Source: Phallusia mammillata
Lineage: Eukaryota; Chordata; Ascidiacea; Phlebobranchia; Ascidiidae
Direction of reading: 5' to 3'
DNA length: 64,000 nucleotides
Assembly: GCA_003260075.1 (NCBI GenBank)
Contig: QLIY01000678.1
Span: 22,164-86,163, forward strand
Shown: positions 33,160-46,400 of the stretch, piece after piece
How positions within the stretch are numbered: the first letter of the stretch is position 1
How the letters are laid out: every line of letters begins with the position of its first letter
The notes under the pieces: generated by a model
Databases searched by the model: none
The model's input: only the letters and a program-made list of their open reading frames with translations
Told to the model about the DNA's origin: nothing
Program-made: the position numbers and the translations under genes

Positions 33160-34234
33160 GGTTTAATAAGTTTATTCAAAAGCATAACTGCCAGAGAACT
33201 TCTTTGTACAGAATACATAATGCAGACGTTTCAACAATCACTGTTGTTGTCATCAGAGCCTGATGCTTGCTGTATTTATTAAGGGTATCAAAATCGTGGG
33301 GTTCGGGGGCCTCATTGCAGTTTGGAAATTATGCCGAGGGCCGCATGTGATTTTTATTCTAGTATTATACACTTAAACTACCTTTTCGCTACGACGGCCG
33401 CTTTGCAGATCCTTATTTCACCAACAGCCGCCACTTATCTGCTGGATTTTGTTTTAAAACTACAGATGTAAAAAAAGGTTTATATCATATATACCATCTA
33501 TTGACCCCCCAAAAGCCCAGATTAATTTCCAACTTGTTGTGCAGATTGAGCTGCACAAAGTGAAGATCAGTTTTAACTGTTTATTTCGTCATAATCTATA
33601 TTGTGACGCTTTTCGTACTTGTTTTTCGCATTGTTTGCACACAATAGGTCTACAAAAAGTCTGTCGCAAGTGGCTGCGAGGCTGGTAATACTCTTCTCAG
33701 TAACACAAAATCTGAAAGTCTGTTTAGGGCAGTTTGAAAATCAAAAGTTTTGGCAAAGGAGTTTTAATTACATCGCGACCGCCAGTACATATATTTTAAT
33801 GTGGCCGTACGACCGCGGGTTGTACATCCTTGACTGAAACTTTGAGGAACGGTTGAATTCCTATCGTTTCTATTCATAACATATGAATTTTTATTTATAA
33901 ATTAAATTTCGCTAAATGTCTATTTACAAAATAGCATTGACTTTGAAAAGTAAGAAAAAGTTAGTATAGTTCAGTGGTTCCCAAACTGTCGGCCATGGCC
34001 CAGTAGTGGGCCACCAAGACATTTTCAATGGGCCGCAGAGCCATTTGGATAGATTCTACTGTTTTGTAATACTGTAGATGTTATGCGCTTTGTTTTGAAA
34101 AACGTAATTTTTGCAAAGAATTCTGAATCTTGTAGCCTAATTTCAAGAGCATGTATCTCATTAAAAATAAATTGCTGGAAAATTTCGCCTGATTTTGAGT
34201 TATTTTTTTGTTTGTGTCCAAATTTACAGCACGT

Positions 34235-34283
<49 letters not shown>

Positions 34284-34420
34284 TATAGTTAGATAAAATT
34301 CTGATAAAATACTACAATTGTTGTTGACTGTTAGCGGGCCGCGAGTTTGACAGGCCTGCTATTTATTACACGCAAGTTCTCTGGCAGTTATGTTTTTGAT
34401 TAAACTTTTTAAACGCGTTT
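33160..34420. mobile_element. Element bounded by about 40-bp inverted repeats, with internal hAT-like insertion
   Basis: The stretch at 33164-33203 (TTTATTCAAAAGCATAACTG and CCAGAGAACTT) appears inverted at 34375-34416 (AAGTTCTCTGG then CAGTTATG). The two arms face each other about 1.2 kb apart with some mismatches. Inside, CAGTGGTTCCCAAACT (33972) and CAAACTCGCGGCCC-like inverted end near 34358 suggest a nested hAT remnant interrupted by a 46-base C-run. Confidence 0.5.
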
Positions 34421-35082
34421 TTTGTCTTTTGCATTTCATCAAGCCCGCGAATAATTATGCCAATGCCAACTTGTTTAAATCTCAAACAGTTTCGCGAAAT
34501 CTTGTTCCTTGATGCTTTGCCTAAATGGTTGGTCGGAGTATCACAACAATCATCCACAATATCTTATTCATGTGGCCTTCATATATCTCAAGAAGTTGTT
34601 GTAAACCTGAGGTTCATAAAGCCTAAGTCATGGGACAACGTAAGGGGTGCAGAAAATACTGCGTATCGAAAGGCATCACTTTTCGCTTAAATGATTTTCC
34701 TTACGTGTCCCTACCAAGGATAAACAGATGCTTTAGCTTTTTACTTTTGTTCGTTTCAGAATACGCTAATGCCTGTGCTGTAGTTTGCGACTCATACAAT
34801 ATTGTTTAATTGCCAATTGTCTGATAAACAAAGGAAAAACTAGGGATAAAGGTAGTTTCAACCATTGATTTACTTTTCAACACCAGATAAAGTTACTGCT
34901 TTTTTAACTTCAACGGTTTGCAACATTTTTGACATACAACAATACTTAAAGGATCTTTAATTAAGCGTTTTAAACCCTTGGGTAAAATCAAACCGCTAAT
35001 TCAAAAACAAACTTTCCCAGATTTTACTGCAAATAGGATGGGAGGATTGTGATATATGATATCCCTTTTCTACTTTAATGAA

Positions 35083-35127
<45 letters not shown>

Positions 35128-35141
35128 AGGGCATCTTCAGT

Positions 35142-35247
35142 CGTTCTGTGAAACAACGGGTGTAAAAGTAAAACACAAATGTGTTTAATATAGATTTAGC
35201 TCATTGCTTGGTTTGTTTTACTTTTACACCCGTTGTTTCACAGAACG
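35142..35247. repeat. Perfect 33-bp hairpin
   Basis: Left arm 35142-35174 (starts CGTTCTGTGAAACAACGGG) and right arm 35215-35247 are perfect reverse complements, with a 40-base loop. It lies 14 bases after a 43-base C-run. It could be a foldback MITE, or a chimera at a contig end. Confidence 0.85.
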
Positions 35248-36901
35248 TTGTTTCACATATACTAAAATCAAACATATTGGTATTGCAACGATGAATTGCG
35301 GAAATCTGGAATAAATTTTAAACGGTCCTAATTATTTAGTTAGCTCAATAATTCGTTTTTTATTTTTTAGTTATTTTGCCCAGTCGTACTATTTTTTTGC
35401 ATTTACATTTGAAGTTTAAATTAAAAAAGTCTTAAGACAAAAACATTGAACAAAAACTGCATTTCTGTAAATCATTTTGTTTTAGTGTCTTTTTTTGCAA
35501 TCCGTTCCTATACAAGAGCTTTTAAAACAATGTCCAACCAGTTTAGATGACAAAAAGCAGATTTTTCCAGTTTTCATTTAATGTTTTGCAAACAAAATGT
35601 ATTCCATATTATACTCACAGTAACGCACTTGTTGTTTGTTGGCTTTTGATGAAGCAAACTTGCTCTAGCTCTCGCGGTACGTCCTCTTCTTCCATTCAAA
35701 CTGACAACTATACAGCACAACAGCTAACTGGATCGCTGCTTTTCTAGAATGAACTGCAGCCTAATCGCCCACTGGAATGAGTGACGAACTTTATTTACAT
35801 TTCTGATGTACGTAGCATCACCTCAGGACAAAACAAAACCATTTTTATAAATATGATTCTGCCCCTTAAAGAAATAAATTTCAAACTTTAAGGCTAAAAT
35901 ATATTGCAAAATTGTAAGTCAAAAAATATTCTTGAAAGATAAATGACCTCAATAAAAGATTGTAATATGGTGCATTACTGTTTCTTATCATAAAAGATAA
36001 ATTCGGAATTTGGAATTGTTTTCAAATCGAAACTGCCTTGACTTGCTACAAAAAAACTGACAAATACTACAGAAAGCTTGAACACATTTTGAAATCATAC
36101 CTTGATTCTTTTCCACATTCTTTGATAAACATAATGCATGTTTGTGCTCTTCAAACACTTTAGAGTATATTATTATGTTTCAAACTGTCATAGCAGGCGT
36201 GTTTTCTAAAATTGGTCGTTTTATACCAGATGCTGAGTATTTACAAGTAAAAAAACTATTTGCGTTTGACTTTGCAACATTCAAACATACCAATATTTTC
36301 TGAGAGTATGACAGTTTTATCGCACAGCACAAACATCACACAAACACAAACCATTTAATCACCAACTCAACCGACCTCCATTTTGTTATTCAAAGCATAT
36401 GAACTCATTTGAGCTGACAGGTGGTATATATTATTGCATAGCCATGTAGGGCCTCACAAGGCGATTGGAAACGATTTTAAATTGCAGTTTTTTGTTGAAA
36501 TTAACAACTTCATGTAGCGAACGATGTCGCCTGCTAAGTTATTGCACATGCGCACTTGTATGTGCTGGATTTAGTTGCCTAAGGCGCCATTTCAAATCGT
36601 TATTGTATTTTTAAAATTTTAACGATTGTTAAATATTTTAAACAAAGTTAACTATTCTTATTTACTTGGAGTTTTGCACACAAAAAATTGCTTTTTAAAT
36701 TTATGATTCAGCAAACTTTGTCAACTTTGACCCCGGTGTTTACAAGTTATAAACATGACTCAAGGATTTTTGTTGCTGAAAAAGAGGAACTTACTTGCAC
36801 TACTGCAATTGCTGTGCGTTTAAAGTTTGTAAGGATTTGTGCAACAATTTTAAAAGCAAAAATGTAGAAGTTAAATCGGAACTGGTTAGTTGTTATTCAT
36901 C

Positions 36902-37456
36902 ATGGCTTCACATGTTCGTTTACCAACCGATGAAGGAAACGACGACAAAGAATTAATCGCAATTTACGACGATTTGTTGCAATATTTTATTCCGTTTGGG
37001 TATTCTCGCCATCAACTTGTGGAAGCGATTAAAGAAGCAAGTGAGTGCATCTAGTTTCTGTTGTAATCACATTTTCATTACGTTTTTTTTAACAGATTAG
37101 TGTATTTTGCAAGGCGGAGGATGAGTCGTAAAGTTTTGCTTGACGTCATAAAGTTTTTGCTTGACGTCATCATATGAGCAGAGACGTAAAGTTTTGCTTG
37201 ACGTCATCATATGAGCTCAACTAGGTTCTGGCGTAATTTTATAATTTGATGGCGTCATTAACCCATGCACCTACGTTTATACACTAGACCCAAAACTTTA
37301 ATGTTGTAACTTTTAATTCCATTTAATTTTGATAAAATTCAATTGTTTTTCATTATCTGTGATTTTTGTTTTCAGATGTTGGTCCTCAGTTAAATGACTT
37401 CAATGTCAACAGACTGTTCGAGTTTCTATCTTTTCAAAATGAAATCACTTTTGAAG
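36902..37456 (+). CDS. UBA-like module 1 (exons 1-2)
   Basis: Exon 1 starts MASHVRLPTDEGNDD and carries FIPFGYSRHQLVEAIKEA; exon 2 supplies NVGPQLNDFNVNRLFEFL. The split is between the second helix and the N-V-x-P loop, phase 1, the same site as in all later modules. The F/L-G-Y-S loop followed by a helix ending in A-I matches the Met-Gly-Phe/Tyr loop and second helix of UBA domains. Confidence 0.75.
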
Positions 37457-40400
37457 GTAAAATTAGTTGCTTTTAGCACATTGACCACCAAGGATTATTC
37501 ACATGACTTATTTTAATGTTATGTATATTGTGAATTATTATTACGTTCATTCTGTGTGCTGCAAACAAAATAAACTGAATGATTGAATAATGTTACTTAA
37601 TGCTTCTGCATGTATTTATGGCATTCACTTTTTTGTCACATTTTCCACCTTATTTTATATTTAACTGTATTGGAAAATTGAAGTTAAATTTAAAAGCAAG
37701 AAATAGTAGTAGGTTGTTGGCTGCCAACAGATACAAAGCATAGAAAAAAAGATATGGTCTGAATTTGTGTGCCACATTCTTTAAGCATGCAATACTATTT
37801 TTCCTAGCGCATTTTTTATTTCTTAATATATATTCCAGTTTTGAGGAATAAAATAAGAATAATAAAATAAATCAGAAATTGTATCAAACGAGGCAATAAA
37901 CAAAAACATAAAAAAATGTTTGGTGTCTATTACAACCCAGCAAACAAAAATTAGTTACCTCTTTTCATGGTAGTGTCTTCATATTTGCCAGTATCACAAG
38001 TGGCTATTAAACTAGCAAAAGCATTTCTATCAAGCTATGCCACTGTTCATGCTTTGTTTTTAGCACACATACCATACAACTAATTTTACTTCAATCGCAT
38101 TTTTGATGTGTCTGATATTAATTGGGAACAGTATATTTATACAAGATGTACGTCACAATCTGTGATGTCATAATGATTAAGATGTTCTTTATTCTGCCTA
38201 CTCAGTGTGTTATCAAAGTGGGCACTGTGTTATCAAATCTGTCATAACATGAAGATGTACCAATTTTTTGACACAACAGGGGCCTATAAAACTAAAAAAC
38301 TGCTACAGTTTTGAATTTTTGGTCATGTTTGAACATAATTTTAAGAGTTTTTGTTTAACACAACTTTTTATTTGTTTATTTTTTGAAATGGTTAAAATAT
38401 TACACAAAATGTGTGAACATGTCTTGTTCCTTAGACCTATTGTTGCAAAAACAATTAACTCTAAATAATATGTTGTGTCTCATATTGTTTTCTGCCAATA
38501 ATGTAAACAAATGCGTTATGTTTTTTAGAAAGTAAAACCACTTGCAAAAATGTGGAAAATGAGCCTGGTGAAGGAAATTCAAAATCGCTAACAGATCAAC
38601 TTTCATCAGTTTCTACACAGAAACCAGATCCTATTGTAGCAGACAAAGCACAGTTAATTGAATGCGGAACTGACAGGTAAGATTACCCTTAAGATAATGT
38701 TAGTTTTTGAAGTGGGGTAATTAAATAATCATTAAGTATTTCCGTTTCCACTTTCCTTGATCTCATTGTTGAATGTTCTATTTTTTAAGATTTTTTTTTA
38801 TTTAAGTTTTTTTGGTTGTTCATGGGGGTAACAATAATAAAAAGGTTAATAGCCGCTAAACTAGTTAACATTACGTGCTTCTAAACACAGTTTGTGTTAT
38901 TTTTGTAAAAGCATATGAGCCAATAAATGATAAGCTGCAGACAGTGCACACTGTTTCGACCTATAAGGTCTCATCAGTGCAGCTGGTGACGAGAGATCGG
39001 CCGCATTGGCTAGTGTAGCCATCAAACGGCACTCCAGTTTGTTGGGAGCACAGGGTACAACCCCATGCATCACCTAGTCTGTGCGATGCCACAACTGTGT
39101 TATTTTTAACTTTACATTTTAAACTTAAACCTTGTGTCGTTGATGCAGGTGAAGTGAATTTTGACAAATAAAAATCACTTTCACACTTCGGAAGCGCTAC
39201 TAAAATTGTAATATGTTGCAGACAACGTACCTTGTATTTTATAGACACAAAAATTAGTTAATTTATGACGTTTCGTATTGTCGGAAATGATAGTTTAGGC
39301 ATTAATTAAATGCAATCAAAAAGTTCGGTTTAAGACGAATTTTCAAAGTTCGGGCCGAAAACATCGAAAAACAGCGTATTTGGCCGAAATGTTTCGGCCA
39401 ACTGAAACTTCTGTGCATCACTAATTTAAACCAATGACAGAAGTCTTTCCGAGACTCGCTCTACCAACTGAGCTATGCAGGCTCAGTGGAGAATCGGCCC
39501 AAAGTTGAATCGCAAGCACCGTTTGTGGGTTCAGATTCCACCGCAGGCCAGATTTTTCTAACCTATGCCTTGCTATATAATGGTAAATGCTTGGTGACCG
39601 GCTGATTCGGTATGCCGCCTCCCCCCCCCCGCAGGCCAGATTTTTCTAACCTACGCCTTGCTATATAATGGCAAATGCTTGGTGACCGGCTGATTCTGTA
39701 TGCCGCCTCCAATGGGCCCGGCGTACTGTAAATTATATATGAGTGTGCTGTTATCGCTGGTCTGCATATACGCTTCAGGGCTGATCCCGATTATGAATTT
39801 ATGTTCATCTTAACTGTATTGAAGGTGTTTACTGTTTACTTGAAGCTTGAATTACATTTTAACAAAACGATATTGTTGTCATACTTTAAGATAGTCACTA
39901 TTGGATAAAAAGCTTTTCATTAAGTTTGCTGTTTTTCACAGGAAATTGTTCAAAGCCCCACAGGCTAAAGACGAAACACTTGCAAACTCGTTTGATCAAA
40001 TGGTGATGCAACTGCAAGTTTTGGGATATTCTAATAGTGAAGTGAGACAAGCAATAGTAGAAAGCAGTAAGTTTTAAAAAAAATCACAGAGAGCAAAACA
40101 AAGTAACGTAAAGATATACAGACAACTTTTTTATATCCACTCTTGTAAAAAAACCTTTTTCATGTATATTTGTTTAAAGAATAGCATTAAAAATGTCTGT
40201 TGTGATACAACTTGTCAGTTATTTAGACTTCTAAAAGTCATATTTGCAAAAAGTCTGTCTTCATGTATATTTTTTCACTGTATATTGTTTTGTTTTAGAT
40301 GTCAGTCCATTCATTACTGATGAAAATATCAATAAAGTGGTTGAATATCTTGAAAATCCGCAGCAAAACAAAGAAGGTACTGATCGAAAACAAGTCTACC

Positions 40401-43400
40401 TTTTATTAAATAAATTATTGTTGCAACATTTGTACTGTATTTGTACTATAGAATCTAGGCCAGTGCTTCCCAACATTTTTCTGTAAATTCGCTTTACAAG
40501 TCAAACATTTTCATTCCTCCCTAAAATACTACATAGTAGATGAAAAACCATACAAAAATCTTGTACAATTAGGTCTTTTATCAACTTTTATCAACAAAAA
40601 CTTATTCCCAGAGCTTAAGCCTCTATTTATAACCCTGTGTTAAAATTAAAGTAAATTCCCTTCTCTAGTTTCAAAATTCCTCCCTTGGGAGAAACTCTTA
40701 TCTAGTTGAAAACCACAGCACTAAGCAAAGTGGTCTTTCACAATTGTTTTAAAAAAATATACTGAACCACAATCATATAGTCTTAAAAGGCTGCTTGTTT
40801 TTCACCAAATGTTTTGTCAATTACTCGTGCCATAATTGGCAATAAATATCTGTTTTGTTATAAATATCTGTGTTTTTTAGATAAGAACACAAGCTCATGT
40901 GGCGAAAACTGTGAACAAGATTTAGTGATAAATATCACAAACACCCCGATCGCTCATCATACACCACCACAAATTTCTGTTGCACCCATATCCGATTCTT
41001 CGACCTCTGCAAAGATCAGAGCTTCCCATTATAAGAAGTCATTGCTGCAGGACAACTGTGTTACGTCTAGCTCCAGTTTGATTTCTATGCCTCGGCCAGT
41101 TGTTCAAAGTGATGAATTTTATTCTTTGCCGAAACATCTTAGTAGCAAGAATGAAATTGAAGACATGTCACTACTACAAGACCAAACTGTGTCGTCAACC
41201 CTAACTATAGACAGAAAGCCACTACCAACCCCACTACATATTAATGACCCTGCAAATGACGAAAACAAGCCAACTGACATAAAAACAAACTCCACAGCTA
41301 GACAAAATGATGTTGTTGTTAATCAATTTGACACTGTGTCCAATATGGATGACTTACCTAAATCCCATTCTTTAAATTTCCCTACAGTAAGAGGTTTTAA
41401 AATAAATGAAGATAAAAGCCATAGCTTGCCAATAATACCTTCAACCCCTGATCAGACAGACTCTCAACCATATATTTCTGACCCAACAGTTCATATGATT
41501 GTTTTTGATCATCAACCATTTCACGCTCAAGATGAGACACAGGCCAGTGACGAAATCCTTCATTCAGTGTCGCTTGAATTGCACAAAAGCCAGGATTCTG
41601 ACCTAGTTTCAGCACCAAACTCTAATCCTCATGAAGTCACTGAGGCAGATGAAATTGAACACTTACGCAGTAAAATTGTTCCTTTTGAAGAAAACACTAA
41701 ATCTGGAGATTCTTCTTGCCCTGAAAGTTGCGACGCAGACAGTGAATCAATTCACTCATATACTTTACTAAGTGATCCTTCAGTTATTGTGCAAGAACTG
41801 CCTCTTGATGACTTACCAAGTAAGGGAAAGGATGGTTATGAAAATCAAAGTTTTTCATTGGTTTCCTCAGACGAAATCAAGTCTAATAGTTCTGGAAATT
41901 TTGTCTCAAATTCAACTCAACCTGTGCAGATATTTCCCGATCCATTTTTAGTGAGTGGCAGTCTAGCAAAAGACAATAAAATTCCCACTGAAAAAAGTCC
42001 AAATGAAATGGAACATAGAGATGTTATGCCATCAGAGGTGACACAAAAGCCTGAAACATCTATAGATCAAATAAAGGCTGATGCTGATATACCAACCACA
42101 TCTAAAGAAGCAAGTGAGAACACTTTGTTACGTGAAGTTGGATTCAATCCATTTGCTCATGGTGATTCTATGAGTTCCAATGAATATTCCACAATCGACA
42201 TTTACAATTACAAAGGCCCATATGATGTTTCCTCCCCATACAGCCTTCCCTCATTTTCAAAGCCCCAGTCTTCTTCTGTAGTGAATACCACTCATGAAAA
42301 TGACAGCGGTGAATCAAAGACCAAACTCGTCAAAATTACACCAGCTGAATTGAAAAAACAACTCAGTAAAGAATACATGAGAAAGAGTCAAGAGCAGAAA
42401 TTTAAAACATCAGCAGAAGAAAAACCTATGGTGCCATTAAACCCAATTCCCAGGTAAGATTTGTAATTTTGCAAACAAAACTTTGTAGAAATTTATTTTT
42501 TGTTTTGGCAAAGACTAAAAGTGAATAATAAAGTTTTAAATTACAATGTTGCACCAAGTAATATACATATTTAATCAAATTTTATGACCCAGGGTTGAAA
42601 ACACCAGCCTTATTTCTTTTTTTTTTCTTTTTTTGAAGGGCATCATCTTAGAAAAATTAATTGTCCTTATTTCTAAGAAATGTCCTTACTTTGTCTTATT
42701 TTTAACAATGTGTATGTCATGACTTGTATAAATGTAAAATAGTAAAATAGTTTTTTTTTGTAGTTCACAAAAGGAATCAGATACCAAACTTTTGTCTGCC
42801 GAGTTCAGGAGTTTGATTGATCGCACGAGGTTGCTAGGATATTCAGAAGAAAGAATAATTGAAGCAATTGTCAAAACAAGTATGTAAATGTAGTTTAAGA
42901 TAACCTGATAAGCTGTGTTTCCAAGCTTGTATGCTCTGAGTAAATAAATATGCCTAAAGTTTTTTTTTGTGTGTTTGAAGTTCATGGTAAGTTAGCTCAA
43001 TATTAAGGAAGTATATGCTGATACATTGTATATATTGAAGTTTTAAAGGCACTATGAAAGGGTTTTGCTGTTTAATAGACCTGTGGTTCCCAACATTTCT
43101 TGCTTTGCTACCCCTTTAGAGATTTTCTAACACAAAGTGACCCCTTTACAAACACATTGAAGAAGTTTTTTACCATACTGTGTTTATCATACATTATTGC
43201 TTTATTGCTCATGTTGCCACACATACCTTTTCAATATTTCAGGTGTTTTAATATAAAAGCAGCCAAAAACGCAATCATGGAAGTATATCTTTGCAAATGC
43301 TGTTAAAATCAAACTATTGCGTTAGTTACCATGCTAAAAAGAATTTACATCTTCGCGACACCCTCAGAAATGTCTGGCGGCCCTCTTTCGGGGGTCATAA

Positions 43401-46400
43401 CCCCCAGGTTAAGAAGCCCTGAAAAGTCTAAACTTAGAAGTTGAATATCAAGTTATTTTTGCTGCAGGAAGCCAAAACAATGCAACAATACATATAATCA
43501 GTGGTAGGATTACAGATTTTTTTAAAAATCTGGTTCCTGGACTTTCATAACTCACCAAATTCTGTTCTCTGTAAAAAAAAAACTGCTATATTAATATGTG
43601 TTGTTTTGGCAGATGTGAACCCTAATGTTAATGACACGAGCATTGGAACATTGAGTGATTATCTTGATTCCCACGAACCAACTGAAGCAAGAAAGTCTGA
43701 AGGTGGTGAAGGGTTCTTTTATTTGGCTTAAGTATGTTTCACAATATCCAAAACATATGGTTTAAAATTAAATAAAAAAGAATGAAGCCTTTAAAAGATT
43801 CAGTATTATGAAAAAACAAAATACACAAATCTGAAATAATTAAGTAAATAAGGTAAAATATAAATAATTAACTTTTACATACAGTATCATTAGTAAGTTA
43901 GCATCATAATAAATTTTGTTTGAAAATGAATGGCGGATGTGGCCAATTTTCCTGTGAAAGTGACAACAAAAATATTGCATGGTAGTTTTACTACTTTATG
44001 TGATGCTGTTCGAGCCATGCTCAATTGAGCAGAATAGTGCTCCAGTTTCTTTATCCCTAAATAGCACTTTGACCCATTGTTAGGGGATTACGACTTCACA
44101 ACAGCCTTTGTTTTGTGTGATTTTCATGTGCATCATTTAAAGGTTAGGTTTTCTACCGTTTCTACGTAGACTATGAGGGCACCTCATGCAAACATATGTT
44201 GGGAGATTTTTAAAGTTCATTGTGCTAATTTTTTGTAGCTATTCTTTATGCACAAACAAATATTACTTTGTTTTACCAACATTTAAAATATTTTTTGTAG
44301 GCTCCAACCTAACCGATGTCAACACTGCAACCACAAACAATTTCAGCTTAGAGGACAATCTGGATGATGTGACATGCACCGATGGCACAGCACTGCCCCC
44401 AGCTTTTGTTACAAGCACACCAATCCTTCAAAAGCTGGACAAACAACCTCTGCTTGAACATGGAATCATTGAGACACCAGCAAAGGCCCCGGCACCTGCA
44501 CTTATACCGGACTTGCCACAACCAAAATGTTTTGAATCAGGGGAACCTTTGTCATTTTCACAAAGCAATAATAACAATAATGGTATTCGATCCTTACAAT
44601 ACAGTGCTTTTGACCTTGCAACACATGACAATTATAGTTCCCTGCCTGCTACGTTAAACAGAGATGTGTCTCCTGAAAAACGACTACAGCATACATTACA
44701 AGGCACCGGAGAAAACACAAAAACTCCTGTCGCAAAGCCAACATCTTTTGACCCAGCAGATGTTACAGATGAACCAAAAACACCAGAAATAGTAAAACAA
44801 ATTGTCAGTTGCATTGTTGATTCTTTGCCAATAGGAGAAGAACCAATTGGAAAGTTGGAAGACAATGTTCTAGAAACAAGCTTTCAGACAACCTGTCCTT
44901 CTGATGATGAAGTTGTTTTCAGTGTTGTCAGTGAACTTGTTGACATTGCTGTTGAACAGGAAATGGTTCTAGATGAAGTGGAAAAGTCTAGGTATATATA
45001 TAAACATGTGTAGTGTTACTTTTAGTGGTACAGCCCTTTTGGGTGAATTAAACAAACAATTTGCTAAGTTTGTTATGTAACTATTGAAAAATGCAATCAA
45101 TCCGAACATTTCTTTACCAACTGTCCGCCAAGTTGGCCGAGTGGTTAACGCCTTGTGATCTCAAGGTCATGAGTTTTAATCTTATCTTAGTCGCTTGTGT
45201 TTCCATAAGCAAGAAACTTGTGGCATTGCTCCAACCCAGAGGTTCCCGATGGGTTGAACCAAATTGAAGTCACCAAATGCCCAAGTCGAAAAAATCAAAT
45301 AAAAATTTGTCAACGGTCTTGCAATAAAAACAGGCAGCTCAGCGGCGGACTTATTGTAAGCATAACACATTCAGGCGTTGCCCGCCCACCGAGGAAAAAA
45401 TGAAACAAACAAACAAACAAAGTTTGGTATTCAGCACAAAATGCTTTTAAATGGCTTTATCATTACTGGTATTAGTTTAATTCTAATATAAGTAAATCAT
45501 TTATAATCACACTTTCAACTTCAATGCACTAGTTTTACCCAGTCAAAAAATGTAACTGCAATGTTTTATCATCAGTTTTCATTTTTGTTCATAGGAATTT
45601 GCTAAAAGAGGAATTAAGTGATGAATTTGGTGGGCTTATTACAAAAGTTCAGAAACTTGGATTTTCACGTAGCATGGTGGAAAGAGCAATTGAGGCAACA
45701 AGTATGTTACTAATTTTATAGCTGCTAAATGTTTGCCTATCTCTTTGTGCAGTGTGTAGGTCCAATACCAAACACATTTATTAAAACAATATGCCAGGTT
45801 TAATATGCACATTGCTGAAACAAGGTGGCCTTGTGAGTATTTTAAATAGATGGACTAATATAATCTAGTCTTGTTACATGGGAATGCTTCCAAGACCATC
45901 TTAGCTCCATATATTATATCTGAATGGCAGAACATACTATGATTAATGTATAAGTGTGATATATTTGCTGGTCTGCACACATATTATACATGGAATTTAC
46001 TCAAGTAATAAAAGCATAATCTTGAATTTTAAAATAAAGTACTGTTTTTTTAGAATTTAGTGCATTCCCCCCCCCCGAACATACTATGATTAATGTATAA
46101 GTGTGATATATTTGCTGGTCTGCATACAGACATTGAAATTTTCCAAGTAATAATCTTGAATTTTAAAATAAAGTACTGTTTTTTAGAATTTAATGCATGA
46201 CTTGGCAAATGAATGAAATGAGATGTTCTTGTTTTACTATATATATATATATATTGTAGCTTTGAGTTTGTTCTCGTAAAATCAAAAGTGAAATGTTTCT
46301 ATTCTTTAGATGTCAACCCTGGAGTAGGAGATGTAAGTGTTGGAGTAATTGTTGATTATCTCGAACAAATGTCATTTGGAAGCCACCAGAGTGAAACAGG

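Larger units (their letters stand above)
25468..36901. other. Intergenic region: 3' UTR, repeats, no recognised gene
   Basis: After a probable 3' UTR to about 26,300-26,710 I saw no exon with both splice sites and domain sequence. It holds C-runs at 26896-26965, 27378-27435, 34237-34282 and 35085-35127, and a chain of overlapping duplicates: 27247-28466 against 28477-29636, 29647-29752 against 29884-29990, 30012-30450 against 30461-30910, 31168-31373 against 31385-31570. hAT-like ends and an inverted-repeat element are described separately. Confidence 0.6.

Noticed and set aside
26896..35127. CRISPR-like or satellite array from regular C-runs
   Set aside because: Spacing is irregular, flanks are unrelated between sites, and the genome is eukaryotic with spliced genes.
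39432..39480. tRNA gene at ACTGAGCTATGCAGGC
   Set aside because: Part of the minus-strand SINE with a decayed T arm.
44382..44865. Alternative frames within linker exon 9 on both strands
   Set aside because: They are shadows of the plus-strand exon, whose phases fit the rest of the gene.
45122..45200. Functional tRNA-Ser/Leu gene
   Set aside because: A-box is good, but the B box is degenerate, the acceptor stem does not close and an A-rich tail follows; it is a SINE head.
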